Shown piece after piece: positions 36,801 to 44,028 of a DNA stretch of 64,000 bases. Numbering within the stretch: position 1 is the first letter of the stretch; each line of letters opens with the position of its first letter. A model generated the notes under the pieces. The model searched no databases. It had not been told where the DNA came from and saw only the letters and a list, made by a program, of their open reading frames with translations. This DNA comes from Echinarachnius parma (taxonomy: Eukaryota; Echinodermata; Echinoidea; Clypeasteroida; Echinarachniidae), in assembly GCA_037951105.1 (NCBI GenBank), contig JBAMJV010007381.1, positions 62,001 through 126,000 on the forward strand, in the 5' to 3' direction. The position numbers and the translations under genes were made by a program.

Positions 36801-39417
36801 ATAATTTCCATATGGTACAGGGGAATGAAAGTTCGTTTGTTATTCTCGATGATGACTAATTTCAAGGTTAGATCATTTAAAAAAAACTCTGTTGATAATT
36901 AAACAGGCTATGCAACGTGTTTGATTAAGCTTTACAAAGCTGACAACGGTACACTTAAACACGTTTACGGTTAGATTACTTGACTGTTTTATTCTGACTT
37001 AACAATTGAAAATAAATGAGAGCACCTGTACTATTTTTTGTATGTATGTCGTTATTCAGCTTAGTATAATATGAGCATTATGTTTATCATCTTTACACAG
37101 GTCTTTACAGCCAATTCTGATCGAGACACAGTGGTTCGGAACACCCTCCCAGCCCCAGTAGTGTGCCGGTATCTGCGTCTTCTGCCCGTTACCTGGCATG
37201 GACACATCAGCTTGAGAATGGAGCTTTACAGGTAATTTTAATAATGTATTTTATCAATTTTAAAGGACCTTTCAGGGAATTGATACTAGAAATATGGAAA
37301 TATTGAGTAATCTATGACACCTTATATACGGAGCACCTAGGGCTAGGGTTAGGGTTGTACATACCATAGGCGCCGGAAGTGGGGGGGGGGGCAGGGGGCG
37401 GCCGCCCCCCCCCCCCCAATCCAAAATGTGAGGGGGCAACACGTGTTTTTGCCCTCCCCCCCTAAAAAATAAATATATCAAATGTATAAGCTAAGACTTG
37501 TTGATCCCGTGTAGGCTGGCATTGCTCTGGCTGCCAGTGTGACGTGCACCAAATTGCACCATTTCAAGTATATAAATGCAAAATCTTCCCCGTGGGAGGG
37601 GGATACCCCCTTCAAACCCCACCCCCTGGCTCTGCGCCAGCCCTCGGTCGCTTCCCTCCCTCGGGACTCATTCTTGGCTGTAGGCTATTTTCTTGGATCA
37701 TACATAATGTGCCATATAAATTAGTGTGTCCATTATTAGTTTCATTCGTGAAAAATATATTTAAAATTTCTGGTCGATCAAATCATAACACGCTTTCCCA
37801 GATATAGTTAATCTTAAGCCCGAATTTCCTATCTAGGTATGCACCAGATTGCACAATTTCAAGTATATAAATCCTCTCTCAAAAGAATACAACAAACCTA
37901 AATATAGCTTTTCAAATGCGATACATTGATGACAGCTTTAACCTGATGTTAAACGGATAGTACAGTACTCTTCCCGTCAGACTTAATTTTAGTAAGTAAA
38001 ACTTGTACGATACCATTATAAACTGATAGTTACTCAACCACGCTCGAATAGTAGATAGACATATAAACTGCTCATTATAGAGGAGGCTTTTTTCATTCAA
38101 AAATCAGCCGTTAAACACAAGAGGGCGCCCTCTAGACACGTAAAAGTTTCAACCATTTCTTAACAAACAACAAAATGAAAGTCCTTCCCGTGCCAAAATT
38201 GGCCATAAGGCGGCGCCTATCTCCGATTCATTTGCCCTAGGCCACACGTCTACTATATGTAGTGAAAGTAACAGAGGGGGGTGGCTAGTCCTCTGGTAAC
38301 TCCGCGTGTTTAACTTTCCCTTCTCCATTCTATAAATGCCGAGCGCCTGGCTAGAATGCAGAAGGTACTATTTTAAAAGTCTTTGGTATGACTCTTGTCA
38401 GGGTACGAACCCGGGACCTCCCGTGTATGAGGCGGACACTCTAACCGCTAAGCCACCATGCTCGGTGGTAAATTGTGAATTAAATTCTCGGTCAAAATAA
38501 TGATTCAATAGAAAGATCATCACAAACAATTTAAAAGCCACTTTGGTATAATTTTTGAAAATGTGTAGCCATTTTACATATTTTCTCAAATTATCGAACA
38601 TTTATTCCAATTGGATTTGTCAGCTGTTTCTGAACCGATATTTATCAAACAAAGTTTATTTTGTCTTTAAACGTACGTGATTTTCGAAAATAACACTTAT
38701 TTTATATTTTAAACTTATTACTTTTCTTTAATGACATAACTCCATAACATCAGCCTATAGGGGATAAAGGTACAAAGTACTACGTATATTAAACCGTACT
38801 ATAATATTAATTAATAGTTATCTTTCTATAATACATTTTTGCAATTGCCCCAGTAGTGCTTTCTCTTCTCATTAACTGTGTTATGAGGCAAGGTCATTGT
38901 CAACTCACCGATTGAAACTGTTGTTTGTTATGGTTTGTGTCCCGGATGTATTCTTCATCTTTATATGCATATCCCGTGACCACATCCTATTGCCATGCTC
39001 ACTCCCAATTCATAATTTCCCCCCTTTCTCCGATCCCTTCGCCTCTCGCTCTTTGTATCACGTTCTTTTCTTTGTTTATTTTGTAACAGTACGGAACCGT
39101 TTACACATAATTATTTTGTTTTGCCTAGGCTTATCAAACATGAATGCTCTTATTATGATTATCCACAATTTTAAAAACTTTGTTTCTGGTGGACCTTCTT
39201 TTCTTTCAGTACAAATACATATTATTTTTGTAATTTTGAAGATTGTGAAGATTTGCTTTATAATTTTTTTTCGAAATTACCAAAAATAAAATAGAATTTT
39301 AATTCATTTTTTAATTTCAATTTCGATTTCAATTTCACCATGTTAATACAATATTACTTTCCTGTTCCTCTTATTGTTGCAGACGCCTGTAGTATCAAGC
39401 CCTGCACGGAGAACTAG
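2927..39417 (+). CDS. Multi-domain F5/8 type C (discoidin) protein gene, 5' partial; 13 tandem domains
   Basis: Exons of three classes recur in the order A-B-C. Class A encodes the start of a discoidin domain (P-L-G-L-E, IPDS, ASSE, NADH, RLN, GAWS, NQWIQ). Class B encodes DLGSPYQVVAVATQGR, QWV, SYKVTYSLDG. Class C encodes RDTVVRNTLPAPVVCRYLR, TWxGHISLRMELYG. Joined, each domain is about 155 residues, the usual FA58C length. Intron phases are 1-0-0-1, so whole domains can be duplicated without a frame change. FA58C domains are normally extracellular and bind glycans, lipids or collagen; adhesion or recognition is therefore likely but inferred. No signal peptide, membrane segment or other domain type is visible because the 5' end is outside the window. 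About 2,000 residues are encoded here. It could instead be several similar genes or an array partly of pseudogenes, but every exon is open and has splice sites. Exon coordinates are in the domain entries. Confidence 0.85.
6147..6371. mobile_element. Small MITE with GC-rich terminal inverted repeats
   Basis: The left end AAGCCCGGCGCAGACAGAGC is mirrored by GTCTGCGCCGGGCAT at the right end, and CGACTCGACCCGATC-like blocks follow inwards on both sides. TA flanks both ends (6145-6146, 6372-6373), consistent with a TA target duplication. There is no coding capacity. The interior is rich in repeats of a TCCGACT-type motif. Confidence 0.7.
6443..6680. repeat. Two diverged copies of a ~157-bp repeat
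   Basis: A block containing AACTTTCCAACTCTGCAT and AACCAAACTTGGTTGGTAGA at about 6449-6512 recurs with few changes at 6606-6669. The phrase AGGTCAAAGGTCAAATGACG lies between them. The style resembles the repeat at 57790-58150 (temperate AGGTCAAAGGTCAAGGTCA wording), suggesting one class of dispersed short tandem repeat. Confidence 0.6.
7145..10484 (+). CDS. FA58C domain 2 (exons A 7145-7314, B 7912-8055, C 10337-10484)
   Basis: This is the first complete A-B-C set. Exon A (170 nt) begins with two bases that complete a split codon (Asp) and reads DAPLGLE; most other units read A-PPLG. Exon B has SPSQ instead of SPYQ and a unique SSYNVTYS, which creates an N-V-T glycosylation sequon absent from the other domains (seen directly; use is inferred). 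Exon C has His after TW. Donors are GTTAGA (A), GTGAGT (B) and GTATGA (C), the pattern of the whole array. The A-B intron carries a relic of exon A, and the B-C intron holds the 8280-9710 fold-back. Confidence 0.88.
7390..7434 (+). pseudogene. Relic of the 3' end of a class-A exon
   Basis: Directly after domain 2 exon A, 45 bases match the last part of exon A (GAWSARTND) including the donor boundary. In that frame the invariant Trp codon TGG is TAG, a stop. The following ~130 bases are a diverged copy of the normal intron start. It is a partial duplication left by recombination between units. It has no acceptor of its own and is probably not spliced in. Confidence 0.8.
8280..9710. mobile_element. 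1.43-kb fold-back DNA element, TA target site
   Basis: The ends are AACCCCTCAAAAAAAGTTCG and its near-complement, and the arms are mirrored for several hundred bases (for example blocks near 8405 and 9580, and near 8880 and 9110). TA flanks both ends (8278-8279, 9711-9712). The same intron in other units shows the empty site (AACTATATATTATG at about 20714), so the insertion is exact. No transposase ORF is present; ORFs inside are palindrome shadows. It belongs to the same family as 305-1838 but is much better preserved. Confidence 0.9.
10921..13678 (+). CDS. FA58C domain 3 (exons A 10921-11087, B 12519-12662, C 13531-13678)
   Basis: Exon A is 167 nt, one codon shorter than the rest: APLG instead of APPLG, with the phase unchanged. 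It belongs to the SLRASSEYN subtype. Exon B reads QWVRSYK. Exon C has Phe after TW. The A-B intron is enlarged by the 1,052-bp element at 11252-12303; without it the unit is about 2.14 kb. All splice dinucleotides are present. Confidence 0.88.
11252..12303. mobile_element. Tc1/mariner-like non-autonomous element, TA target site
   Basis: The terminal inverted repeats start CAGTGCGAG and end CTCGCACTG, followed inwards by A- and T-runs, then CGAAACCGG and CCGGTTTCG. TA flanks both ends (11250-11251, 12304-12305). Other units show the uninterrupted sequence AATATACAATGATG, giving the exact empty site. The arms also match further in (CGTGTCCAAGTTTGC versus its complement near 12100). A 96-codon ORF at 11849-12139 shows no recognisable transposase. 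A second element is nested at 11473-11853. Confidence 0.88.
11473..11853. mobile_element. Nested palindromic MITE with AACACAAC ends
   Basis: It begins AACACAACAAAAAAAAGTAA and ends TTGTTGTGTT, with mirrored CCCCCTAATCAAAAT and ATTTTGATTAGGGGG inside both ends and CATGCATGAGTGAGC arms near the middle. TA flanks both sides (11471-11472, 11854-11855). It interrupts one arm of the 11252-12303 element, so it is the younger insertion. Related copies lie at 43889-44028 (truncated) and 46583-46931. Confidence 0.85.
14119..17133 (+). CDS. FA58C domain 4 (exons A 14119-14288, B 15978-16121, C 16986-17133)
   Basis: Exon A is of the SLRASSEYN subtype with GDQRGAW. Exon B is standard. Exon C has Phe after TW. 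The acceptor of exon C reads TTTACAAAG rather than TTTACACAG; AG is kept, but the -3 base is A instead of C, so this site may be weaker (inference). The A-B intron contains the 1.3-kb TTAA-flanked insertion at 14572-15875; without it the unit length is about 2.15 kb. Confidence 0.87.
14572..15875. mobile_element. 1.3-kb insertion flanked by TTAA, unclassified
   Basis: TTAA lies at 14568-14571 and 15876-15879. Neighbouring units read straight through (GTTAAATACCAG), so the insertion and 4-bp duplication are clear. The ends begin AGATTTTATTCA and, from the other side, AGAGTCTGTTCA, a weak inverted repeat. The interior has a more GC-rich centre with TGACGTCAC at about 14763 and a CATGCGCC stretch near 15660. 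No long ORF is present. TTAA targets are used by Kolobok and piggyBac elements; which one moved this copy is not clear. A retained host fragment is less likely given the exact TTAA. Confidence 0.75.
17574..19295 (+). CDS. FA58C domain 5 (exons A 17574-17743, B 18125-18268, C 19148-19295)
   Basis: Exon A is the SLRASSEYN/GDQ subtype. From its last ~50 bases onward the sequence is the start of the ~4.4-kb block that is repeated from about 22.1 kb. Exon C has Phe after TW. The B-C intron has a small local duplication (a second GGTACGTTCTAAGGTACTG-like phrase at about 18686-18714) shared only with the unit of domain 7. There are no transposon insertions. Confidence 0.88.
19802..21483 (+). CDS. 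FA58C domain 6 (exons A 19802-19971, B 20349-20492, C 21336-21483)
   Basis: Exon A is of the SLSASSEFN subtype with GAQRGAW and SARTND. Exon B uses donor GTAAGT, a better consensus than the usual GTGAGT. Exon C reads FTGNSDRD (Gly instead of Ala) with Asn after TW. A C16 run lies in the B-C intron at about 20541. This domain is almost identical to domain 8. Confidence 0.88.
21990..23711 (+). CDS. FA58C domain 7 (exons A 21990-22159, B 22541-22684, C 23564-23711)
   Basis: Exon A is the SLSASSEFN/GAQ subtype, unlike domain 5, while exons B and C and the introns match domain 5 base for base as far as compared. The mix marks the border of the 4.4-kb duplicated block, which falls near the end of exon A. 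Exon C has Phe after TW. Confidence 0.88.
24218..25900 (+). CDS. FA58C domain 8 (exons A 24218-24387, B 24765-24908, C 25753-25900)
   Basis: This is a near-exact copy of domain 6: SLSASSEFN, GAQRGAW, SARTND in exon A, GTAAGT donor after exon B, and FTGNSDRD with Asn after TW in exon C. The C-run in the B-C intron is 17 bases here. All exons are open and the phases are conserved. Confidence 0.88.
26407..28107 (+). CDS. FA58C domain 9 (exons A 26407-26576, B 26958-27101, C 27960-28107)
   Basis: Exon A matches domain 7 except for one silent-looking change near its end. After the exon the intron diverges (TCACTTTCAAAAAGG), marking the end of the 4.4-kb block identity. Exon B uses GTGAGT. Exon C has Ala in FTANSD and Asn after TW, a new combination of the neighbouring types. 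The TATA-rich microsatellite in the B-C intron is shorter than in other units. Confidence 0.88.
28613..30236 (+). CDS. FA58C domain 10 (exons A 28613-28782, B 29156-29299, C 30089-30236)
   Basis: Exon A has NVVRVGD where most units have NAVRVGD. Exon B has GVNFDT where others have GVTFDT. Exon C carries Asn after TW. The B-C intron lacks about 70 bases after TTACCCTT (near 29680) that the other units have. Exons are open with normal splice sites. Confidence 0.88.
30742..32441 (+). CDS. FA58C domain 11 (exons A 30742-30911, B 31286-31429, C 32294-32441)
   Basis: Exon A is distinctive: ATPLG instead of APPLG, and SSESNADHG (Ser where others have Tyr or Phe). Exon C has Phe after TW, switching back to the subtype of domains 3-5 and 7. 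Introns B-C and C-A also switch to the 2.14-kb subtype here, so a recombination border lies within this unit. Confidence 0.88.
32882..34577 (+). CDS. FA58C domain 12 (exons A 32882-33051, B 33418-33561, C 34430-34577)
   Basis: This is a standard SLRASSEYN/GDQ unit of 2.14 kb with Phe after TW in exon C, very close to domain 4. A short deletion after exon A (near 33160) removes about 14 bases of intron. No insertions are present and all splice sites are intact. Confidence 0.88.
35018..37231 (+). CDS. FA58C domain 13, last of the array (exons A 35018-35187, B 36115-36258, C 37101-37231)
   Basis: Exons A and B are standard. The A-B intron holds the 542-bp TTAA-flanked MITE. Exon C has His after TW and then breaks off: the ending after MELY is missing and a donor GTAATT follows at 37232. 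The exon is 131 nt instead of 148 and ends in phase 2, not 1. The intron behind it resembles the one after domain 1 exon C rather than the inner units. Domains 1 and 13 therefore look like the old edges of the array. Confidence 0.82.
35348..35889. mobile_element. 542-bp Kolobok-like MITE, TTAA target
   Basis: TTAA at 35344-35347 and 35890-35893 flanks inverted ends AGGAGTAGTTTAGTTTTGGT and its near-complement ACCAAAACTGTACTACCCCT. Other units show the empty site AGTTAATATACAATG. TTAA targets with AGGG-like tips are typical of Kolobok elements (family knowledge). Related copies are a 228-bp version at 53873-54100 and a right-end fragment at 46935-47168. Confidence 0.85.
37232..39382. other. 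Probable last intron or 3' flank of the FA58C gene
   Basis: No class A, B or C exon is present. It holds a short telomere-like phrase (CTAGGGTTAGGG at about 37343), facing G and C runs at 37380-37420 with a GGCGCCGGAAG boundary, the SINE at about 38270-38466, and an AT-rich region from 38500. The pyrimidine-rich sequence just before 39383 forms a strong splice acceptor. Confidence 0.5.
38270..38466 (-). mobile_element. tRNA-derived SINE
   Basis: On the minus strand, 38466 to about 38397 reads like a tRNA head: box A TGGCTTAGCGG, an anticodon-loop-like CTCATAC, and box B GGTTCGTACCC. An unrelated body follows (with CTAGCCAGGCGCTCGGC) to about 38270. The acceptor stem is not formed, so it is not a functional tRNA gene. 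The body length and far end are estimates. Confidence 0.7.
39383..39417 (+). CDS. Candidate terminal coding exon of the FA58C gene
   Basis: A strong acceptor (TTCCTCTTATTGTTGCAG) precedes 39383. Joined in phase 1, the phase used throughout the array, it reads DACSIKPCTEN and then TAG at 39415-39417. That looks like the first residues of an EGF-like domain cut short. Joined in phase 2, as the shortened last exon C would require, it gives RRL and TAG at 39390-39392. Either way the protein would end here. An AATAAA at 39622-39627 could serve as polyadenylation signal. This is a proposal without transcript support. Confidence 0.4.
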
Positions 39418-40820
39418 CAGGATGGTCGAACGAATGAACCGATTGACTGACGAATTCGGAACTTTTTTCAGATCATTATTCTTCCATTTCTTCTTTGTGT
39501 CCATAGGCGTACATAGGAGAGGGGGTGGGGGTCACTCCCCCCCCCCCCCCCCCTTTGATAAAAAATGATCAAACAGCAGGATGTGACCCCTCCCCCTTTA
39601 CCATTTAGCGGTCTCGATCATAATAAATTGTCTCTGCCCCCAAAGATACAACTTAAGCAGTGGTCTCGGTCTCGACCTCGAAAATTTTCGACGGATTTCG
39701 GGTCTCGACCAACAAAACGCGTAAAAAGGGTACTTTTTGCCGATCATGGCGCGTCACGCGCGTGACGCGTTTAGGGCATGTAGGGTGTCAAAAAAAACAA
39801 AATCTGAAAAAAAGGGTATGTTTGTGGAGTTAAACAAATACGCGTTTAGGGTATCTTTTTCTCCAAACTTGTTTCCCGGATTGTCTGGAGTTTGCCGGGG
39901 ATTTTGTGCGACTTCGAATTGAGAGCAATTGACGTAGACCTTGTTTAGGGGTATGTTTTAGGGGTTATACTTGTTTAAGGGGCAAAATTGTCAAAAAAGC
40001 ACGCGAAAATACTTGAATAGGGTATAAATTTGACCAATGGATAAAACTTGTTTAGGGTGGGTTTGAAAAACCTGTGGTCGCGCGTGTGTACAGCAATATA
40101 GTTGAGTGCCCCCCCCCCCTCCCCCCTCTCCCCCCAGGGGTGGTAACGGGTTATTGTTCGCGTAATGTTCATCGCTGATTGTTGTATTAAATGTCTTTTA
40201 TACATGACATGTAGAACATGATTGAGAAATAATACACTGTACGTTTGACTTTTAACCAATAATATTCCTAAATATGCAAATTAGGAGCAGCCGTCTTTGA
40301 TTTCTGGATGTTGCCCATATGGCACATGCAAATGAGCGGCGGAAGTTATGCTTGCATTATTCCTTGATGAAGGCATTTTATGTTCTGTAAATAAAGTAAT
40401 AAGGTACAATTTATGGAGATGATTGGTCATGCATACGATAACTGATTCTCAAAGGTACAGCTTATAATGATAAAATCAATGATTCTAGTTGATTAGAAAA
40501 TAAAAACAAGATAAATCCTGGTTATCACTTACATTCATGCAAAGGTTTATCGAAACGTTTGAATCTAAGTATGATATTTCTTTTCAATTGACAAGGTCTG
40601 TGCAGCATTATAGTGTTATCTTCTTACATTATTTCCGGTAGTTTGGGTTTCGTAAAAAATAAATGGTGAACAAATTAAATGCGTTGAATGTTTCTTATTT
40701 TACTTCTTCTATTGTTTGTCTAACAGAGTGAGAGAGGGGGGGGGGGGGGGGTTAAGGGACGGAGAGGGGGGGGGGGGGAAAGAAACGGTGTCTCTTCCGG
40801 TCTCCCTCTTTCGTTCAACG
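39418..40820. other. Non-coding stretch with homopolymer runs and TTTAGGG-like phrases
   Basis: It contains C-runs near 39537-39553 and 40111-40135, G-runs at 40737-40751 and 40767-40778, and a 20-bp perfect palindrome at 39750-39769. GTTTAGGG-type phrases occur at about 39768, 39842, 39943 and 40049. No gene is recognised. Confidence 0.5.
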
Positions 40821-42262
40821 TAGAGTACGATTTGAATATAATCTGTGTCAGGTGATGGTGTATGCAATCTAGTACTGCAGCTCTGTGAGAGCACGATTTG
40901 AATATAATCTGTGTAAGGTGATGATGTATGCAATCTAGTACTGCAGCTCTGTGAGAGCAGGATTTGAATATAATCTGTGTCAGGTGATGATGTATGCAAT
41001 CTAGTACTGCAGCTCTGTGAGAGCACGATTTGAATATAATCTGTGTCAGGTGATGATGTATGCAATCTAGTACTGCAGCTATGTGAGAGCAGGATTTGAA
41101 CATAATCTGTGTCAGGTGATGATGTATTCAGGCTCGTACTGCAGCTCTGTGAGAGCACGATTTGAATATAATCTGTGTCAGGTGACGATGTATGCAGTCT
41201 AGTACTGCAGCTCTGTGAGAGCAGGATTTGAATTTAATCTGTGTCAGGTGATGATGTATGCAGTCTAGTACTGCAGCTCTGTGAGAGTACGATTTGAATA
41301 TAATCTGTGTCAGGTGATGATGTATGCAGTCTAGTACTGCAGCTCTGTGAGAGTACGATTTGAATATAATCTATGTCAGGTGATGGTGTATGCAATCTAG
41401 TACTGCAGCTCTGTGAGAGCACGATTTGAATATAATCTGTGTCAGGTGATGATGTATGCAATCTAGTACTGCAGCTCTGTGAGAGCAGGATTTGAATATA
41501 ATCTGTGTCAGGTGATGATGTATGCAATCTAGTACTGCAGCTCTGTGAGAGCACGATTTGAATATAATCTGTGTCAGGTGATGATGTATGCAATCTAGTA
41601 CTGCAGCTATGTGAGAGCAGGATTTGAATATAATCTGTGTCAGGTGATGATGTATTCAGGCTCGTACTGCAGCTCTGTGAGAGTACGATTTGAATATAAT
41701 CTGTGTCAGGTGATGATGTATGCAGGCTCGTACTGCAGCTCTGTGAGAGCACGATTTGAATCTAATCTGTGTCAGGTGATGATGTATGCAGTCTAGTACT
41801 GCAGCTCTGTGGGAGCAGGATTTGAATATAATCTGTGTCAGGTGATGATGTATGCAGTCTAGTACTGCAGCTCTGTGAGAGTACGATTTGAATATAATCT
41901 GTGTCAGGTGATGATGTATGCAGGCTCGTACTGCAGCACTGTGAGAGCACGATTTGAATATAATCTGTTTCAGGTGATGATGTATGCAGTCTAGTACTGC
42001 AGCTCTGTGAGAGTACGATTTGAATATAATCTGTGTCAGGTGATGATGTATGCAGGCTCGTACTGCAGCTCTGTGAGAGCACGATTTGAAGATAATCTGT
42101 TTCAGGTGATGGTGTATGCAGTCTAGTACTGCACCTCTGTGAGAGCAGGATTTGAATATAATCTGTGTCAGGTGATGGTGTATGCAGTCTAGTACTGCAG
42201 CTATGTGAGAGCAGGATTTGAATATAATCTGTGTCAGGTGATGGTGTATGCAGTCTATTACT
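40821..42262. repeat. 66-bp minisatellite array, ~22 copies
   Basis: The unit contains GCAATCTAGTACTGCAGCTC, then TGTGAGAGCACGATTTGAAT, then ATAATCTGTGTCAGGTGATG and ATGTAT: 66 bp. Because 66 is divisible by three and stops are rare on the minus strand, long ORFs (up to 288 codons with a 22-residue period) run through it in two frames; they are composition effects. Unit variants alternate between GTCTAGTAC and GGCTCGTAC. The end is interrupted by the element at 42263. Confidence 0.9.
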
Positions 42263-43825
42263 GGGCCAAAGCCAAAAGTATGGGCGAATGCGACGGGACG
42301 GAATTTGATAGCTATTTTGATCATACAAAACAAAAAAAAGATGTAACTGGATAAAATTTTGGAGTTACATGGATAGGGTGAAGTGATGAATATTATCAAA
42401 CAGAAAAATTCAAAAATGTATAAGTCTGTTGCCATGGTAACTACATGTTTTTGAAGCGCGACGGGACGGAACGATAGAATGACACAATTTTTTGTTTTGT
42501 AAACAATGTTGTTTTCTATCAAAAGTAAAATCCAAGTTAAATCCTGTCATGTATAATAAGAAAGGTATGAATGTTCAGTCTCAACACAAGAAAAAGCTAA
42601 GCTTCCACATTCATTTTTTTTTTTTTTTTTTTTTTTTTGTAATGTGGTGTCGCGCGACGGGACGGAAACGCGACGGGACGGAAAATTTGGTCATGTAGAA
42701 AACAAATGGCAAATTTTTTTATTGCAATAATTTTCAATCCCTCATGAATTATTTTGCCATTTTAAACATTTATTTCACCTGATGGCCAATAACAAATAGT
42801 TTGAAGCATATATCAATATTGATATCAGTGTAAAAAAAGAAAATTAAAAATTTTCCCATTGGACCATGTACAAAACAAATGGCATTTTTTGGTATCAACA
42901 TTTATTTCCCTTTTTTTTAGTTGTGTTTAAAGATTTATTAATGTTTTAAGATAAAAATTATATTTTACTAGCCAATAAAGCATTCTTTATCATTTGCTGC
43001 TTGGATTCAAAATTAACTTAATTCAGGAAAAATCTGAAAAAATTGTGCATACTTAGTGTGAATGCACTGCTGTACAAAGCATATGAAGGAGGGTTCCCAC
43101 CAAAATAATGTGATTATTTTCCACAAAATTAATTTTAGTTAATTAGCAAATGAGTTCATATTAAAGCAAAAACACATGAAACTGTATTTTATTCCCATTC
43201 AATTATACCCTAAATGTATACAAAAGAAAGAAAATGGTGATGAAATTGCATGAAAAATATGTTTAATCTGGATTAAATTCCGTCCCGTCGCGCAATTTCC
43301 GTCCCGTCGCGAAAATGTCAAAGCCTCGTAGAATTTTTTTGTAAAGAGGAAATGAAATTCTAACATCATAAAAGTGTTCAGGCATGAATTCATTGATACT
43401 TCAGAGAAGATGGCAATAAATAACTGCTGTAATATTGAGTAACGCTAAAAAATGGATGTCAAAACGCGACGGGACGAAAAAATGTCAGAATAAGGCAATG
43501 TTTTACCCAACTAAAGAGGGCGGTATTATACGAAATTCGTGTGGTACAATTGTCCTATGCATGAGCTATCCAAAAACACTTCTATATTTCTAGAATGAAT
43601 CTTGTTTTTTTTATAAATCAAATTTTTCAAAATTCCGTCCCGTCACGCTGTGAGGGCGCTTTCCATTATTTAAAAGTGTATTACAGAAAATCCGAGAGAC
43701 TGTATGCTTAGCCGAACACAGTTCCGAAAACTGCAGATACTCACCTTTCCTATCATACATGAAAGAAAATCATTTTTTCAATTTGAAATTGTTGTCCTTA
43801 GGTTGACTACTTTTGGCTTTGGCCC
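42263..43825. mobile_element. 1.56-kb DNA transposon with repeated GCGACGGGACGGAA motif (copy 1)
   Basis: The ends are GGGCCAAAGCCAAAAGTA and TACTTTTGGCTTTGGCCC, perfect 18-bp inverted repeats apart from spacing. TACT flanks both sides (42259-42262, 43826-43829), a 4-bp target duplication within the 66-bp repeat. The 14-bp motif GCGACGGGACGGAA occurs at 42290, 42458, 42654 and 42670, in complement at 43278 and 43297, and with one change at 43466 and 43633. Such subterminal repeats usually bind transposase (family knowledge; inference here). No transposase ORF is present. The superfamily is unknown. Confidence 0.85.
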
Positions 43826-44028
43826 TACTGCAGCTATGTGAGAGCACGATTTGAATACAATATGTCAGGTGATGGTGTATGCAATCTAAACACAACAAAA
43901 AAAGTAACTCCCCCCCCCCCCCCCCCCTAATCAAAATAGCGTAACTTTTTAACAAATAGGATTTTAGCAACATAACTTGGCAGGAATGTATCTAAACTTA
44001 TTGGCTAACGTCTCCGTGAAAATAAACT
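43826..44028. repeat. Minisatellite remnant plus truncated AACACAAC MITE
   Basis: One shortened 66-bp unit (43826-43888) is followed by the first 140 bases of the AACACAAC MITE (43889-44028), including a C-run. The MITE stops abruptly in AAATAAACT where the full copy at 46583 continues. Minisatellite sequence resumes at once. This is the junction of a segmental duplication. Confidence 0.8.

Noticed and set aside
37336..37356. Interstitial telomere repeat
   Set aside because: Only about three imperfect TAGGG units; too short to mean more than chance.
38397..38466. tRNA gene
   Set aside because: Box A and box B are present but the acceptor stem does not pair and a SINE body follows.
38897..39289. 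130-codon hydrophobic ORF
   Set aside because: AT-rich, Ile/Phe/Leu composition without motif, and it lies in the presumed last intron; no support as a gene.
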